A DNA stretch of 5,678 nt from Bacillota bacterium (lineage in GTDB: Bacteria; Bacillota; Clostridia; Saccharofermentanales; Fastidiosipilaceae). The stretch lies in NCBI GenBank assembly GCA_023420715.1, contig JAEZVR010000140.1, positions 1 to 5,678 of the forward strand, read 5' to 3'. The notes beneath the pieces were generated by a model. The model was not told the origin of the DNA. It was given only the letters and a program-made list of their open reading frames with translations, and ran no database searches. Within the stretch, counting starts at the first letter, position 1. Each line of letters begins with the position of its first letter. Below are positions 4,823 to 5,678 of this stretch, piece by piece. A program made the translations under genes and the position numbers.

Positions 4823-5678
4823 GTGGAAAAACTGATCGGCAATGCAATTTTTGGTCAGTCCGGTGGCCCAACTTCTGTTATTAATGCCAGTGCGGCTGGT
4901 GTTATTATGACAGCGCTCAAACAAGAAGGCGTTATTGAAAAAGTCTATGGTGCTGCACACGGGATTGTGGGGATGTTGAATGAAGAATTCTTCGATATGG
5001 GTGAAGAAGATCTCAAGGAATTAGAGTTGTTAAAAACAACTCCTTCGTCCATGTTGGGTTCGTGCCGTTATAAATTAGCGGATGCAGATAAAGACGACAC
5101 AGATTATCAGCGTCTGTTGGAAGTTTTCAAAAAATATAATATTCGTTATTTCTTCTACAATGGCGGAAATGATTCGATGGATACTTGTAATAAAGTTTCC
5201 AAATATATGCAAAAAGTGGGTTATGATTGTCGCGTGATGGGCGTGCCTAAGACAATTGATAATGATTTATATGGAACAGATCATTGCCCTGGCTTTTCTT
5301 CAGCCGCCAAATATATCGCAACCACTTGTATGGAAATTTACCAAGATGCACGCGTCTATAACACGGGCACAGTGGTTATTTGTGAAATTATGGGCCGCAA
5401 TGCTGGTTGGTTAACAGCAGCCGCTGGTTTGGCAACTGCCGCAGGCTCTGGTCCAGATTTGATCTATTTACCAGAAGTGACCTTTGATCTGGAAAAGGCT
5501 TTCAAAGAAATCAAAGAAACATTTGAGCGCCAAGGCAATTGCTTTGTTTGCGTGTCTGAAGGTGTTACTGACAAAGATGGCAAATTCTTGCCTGAACTTA
5601 TCGGTTCCGTTAAGGTGGATGCCTTTGGTCATAAACAAATGGGTGGTACGGCTCAGGTGATCGCCGATTATATTGCAG
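4823..5678 (+). CDS. pfkA/pfp: 6-phosphofructokinase, pyrophosphate-dependent type (3' end outside window)
   Basis: 285 residues are visible; the frame stays open to the right edge, and by family length (about 400 or more) some 120 residues are missing. The enzyme phosphorylates fructose-6-phosphate to fructose-1,6-bisphosphate in glycolysis, reversibly when PPi is the donor. Motifs: GQSGGPTSVINAS at 11-23 (donor-binding loop), GGNDS at 114-118, PKTIDND at 142-148 with the catalytic Asp146, and MGRNAGW at 190-196. Asp117 and Lys143 occupy the places of Gly104 and Gly124 of the E. coli ATP enzyme; this Asp/Lys pair is the known mark of PPi use. SEG at 245-247 and the following residues begin the sugar-phosphate half. 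The gene starts with GTG after a strong TAGGAGG and has its own probable promoter, so it is separate from the tRNA unit. PPi dependence is inferred from residues; the family call is firm. Confidence 0.92.
   Translation, partial: MEKLIGNAIFGQSGGPTSVINASAAGVIMTALKQEGVIEKVYGAAHGIVGMLNEEFFDMGEEDLKELELLKTTPSSMLGSCRYKLADADKDDTDYQRLLEVFKKYNIRYFFYNGGNDSMDTCNKVSKYMQKVGYDCRVMGVPKTIDNDLYGTDHCPGFSSAAKYIATTCMEIYQDARVYNTGTVVICEIMGRNAGWLTAAAGLATAAGSGPDLIYLPEVTFDLEKAFKEIKETFERQGNCFVCVSEGVTDKDGKFLPELIGSVKVDAFGHKQMGGTAQVIADYIA

Noticed and set aside
4748..4960. Minus-strand and plus-strand short open frames around the phosphofructokinase start
   Set aside because: Both overlap the real gene, its promoter or its leader, and neither resembles a protein family.

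Overview
The window looks like part of the chromosome of an anaerobic member of the Bacillota. The evidence is a cobalamin (vitamin B12) gene set, a Crp-type regulator of the clostridial kind, CCA-encoding tRNAs, strong AGGAGG-like ribosome binding sites, GTG start codons, and a 6-phosphofructokinase with pyrophosphate-enzyme signatures. The style of the phosphofructokinase and the cobalamin genes suggests Negativicutes or related Clostridia. That placement is inference; the sequence does not prove a genus. All genes lie on the + strand.

Region 1 (1-4291) is the 3' end of a tightly packed operon. It opens inside hemA (glutamyl-tRNA reductase, 5' end missing), followed by a fused cobJ-cobK gene (cbiH-cbiJ), cbiC (precorrin-8X methylmutase), a Crp/Fnr-family regulator and a Nudix hydrolase of the CoA-diphosphatase type. 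Gaps are 13 nt, -8 nt, 0 nt and about -20 nt, so translational coupling is likely. HemA makes the 5-aminolevulinate precursor used for all tetrapyrroles. The fused protein and CbiC carry out C17 methylation with ring contraction, precorrin-6A reduction and the methyl shift to a cobyrinic acid. The last two genes are not corrin enzymes, and their link to the pathway is open.

Region 2 (4299-4658) is a stable-RNA transcription unit: a perfect TTGACA-17 nt-TATAAT promoter starting 7 nt after the Nudix stop codon, tRNA-His(GTG), tRNA-Gln(TTG) and tRNA-Lys(TTT), a small bulged hairpin, and a strong rho-independent terminator.

Region 3 (4659-5678) holds a short leader with two perfect dyads and a probable extended -10 promoter. 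It is followed by the 5' two-thirds of a PPi-type 6-phosphofructokinase gene with a GTG start and a strong Shine-Dalgarno, which runs off the right edge.

I see no mobile element, CRISPR array, toxin-antitoxin pair or recognisable defence system. The window is mostly core metabolism. Its less ordinary points are the cobJ-cobK fusion, the regulator and Nudix genes coupled to the end of the B12 operon, and the dyads upstream of the phosphofructokinase.
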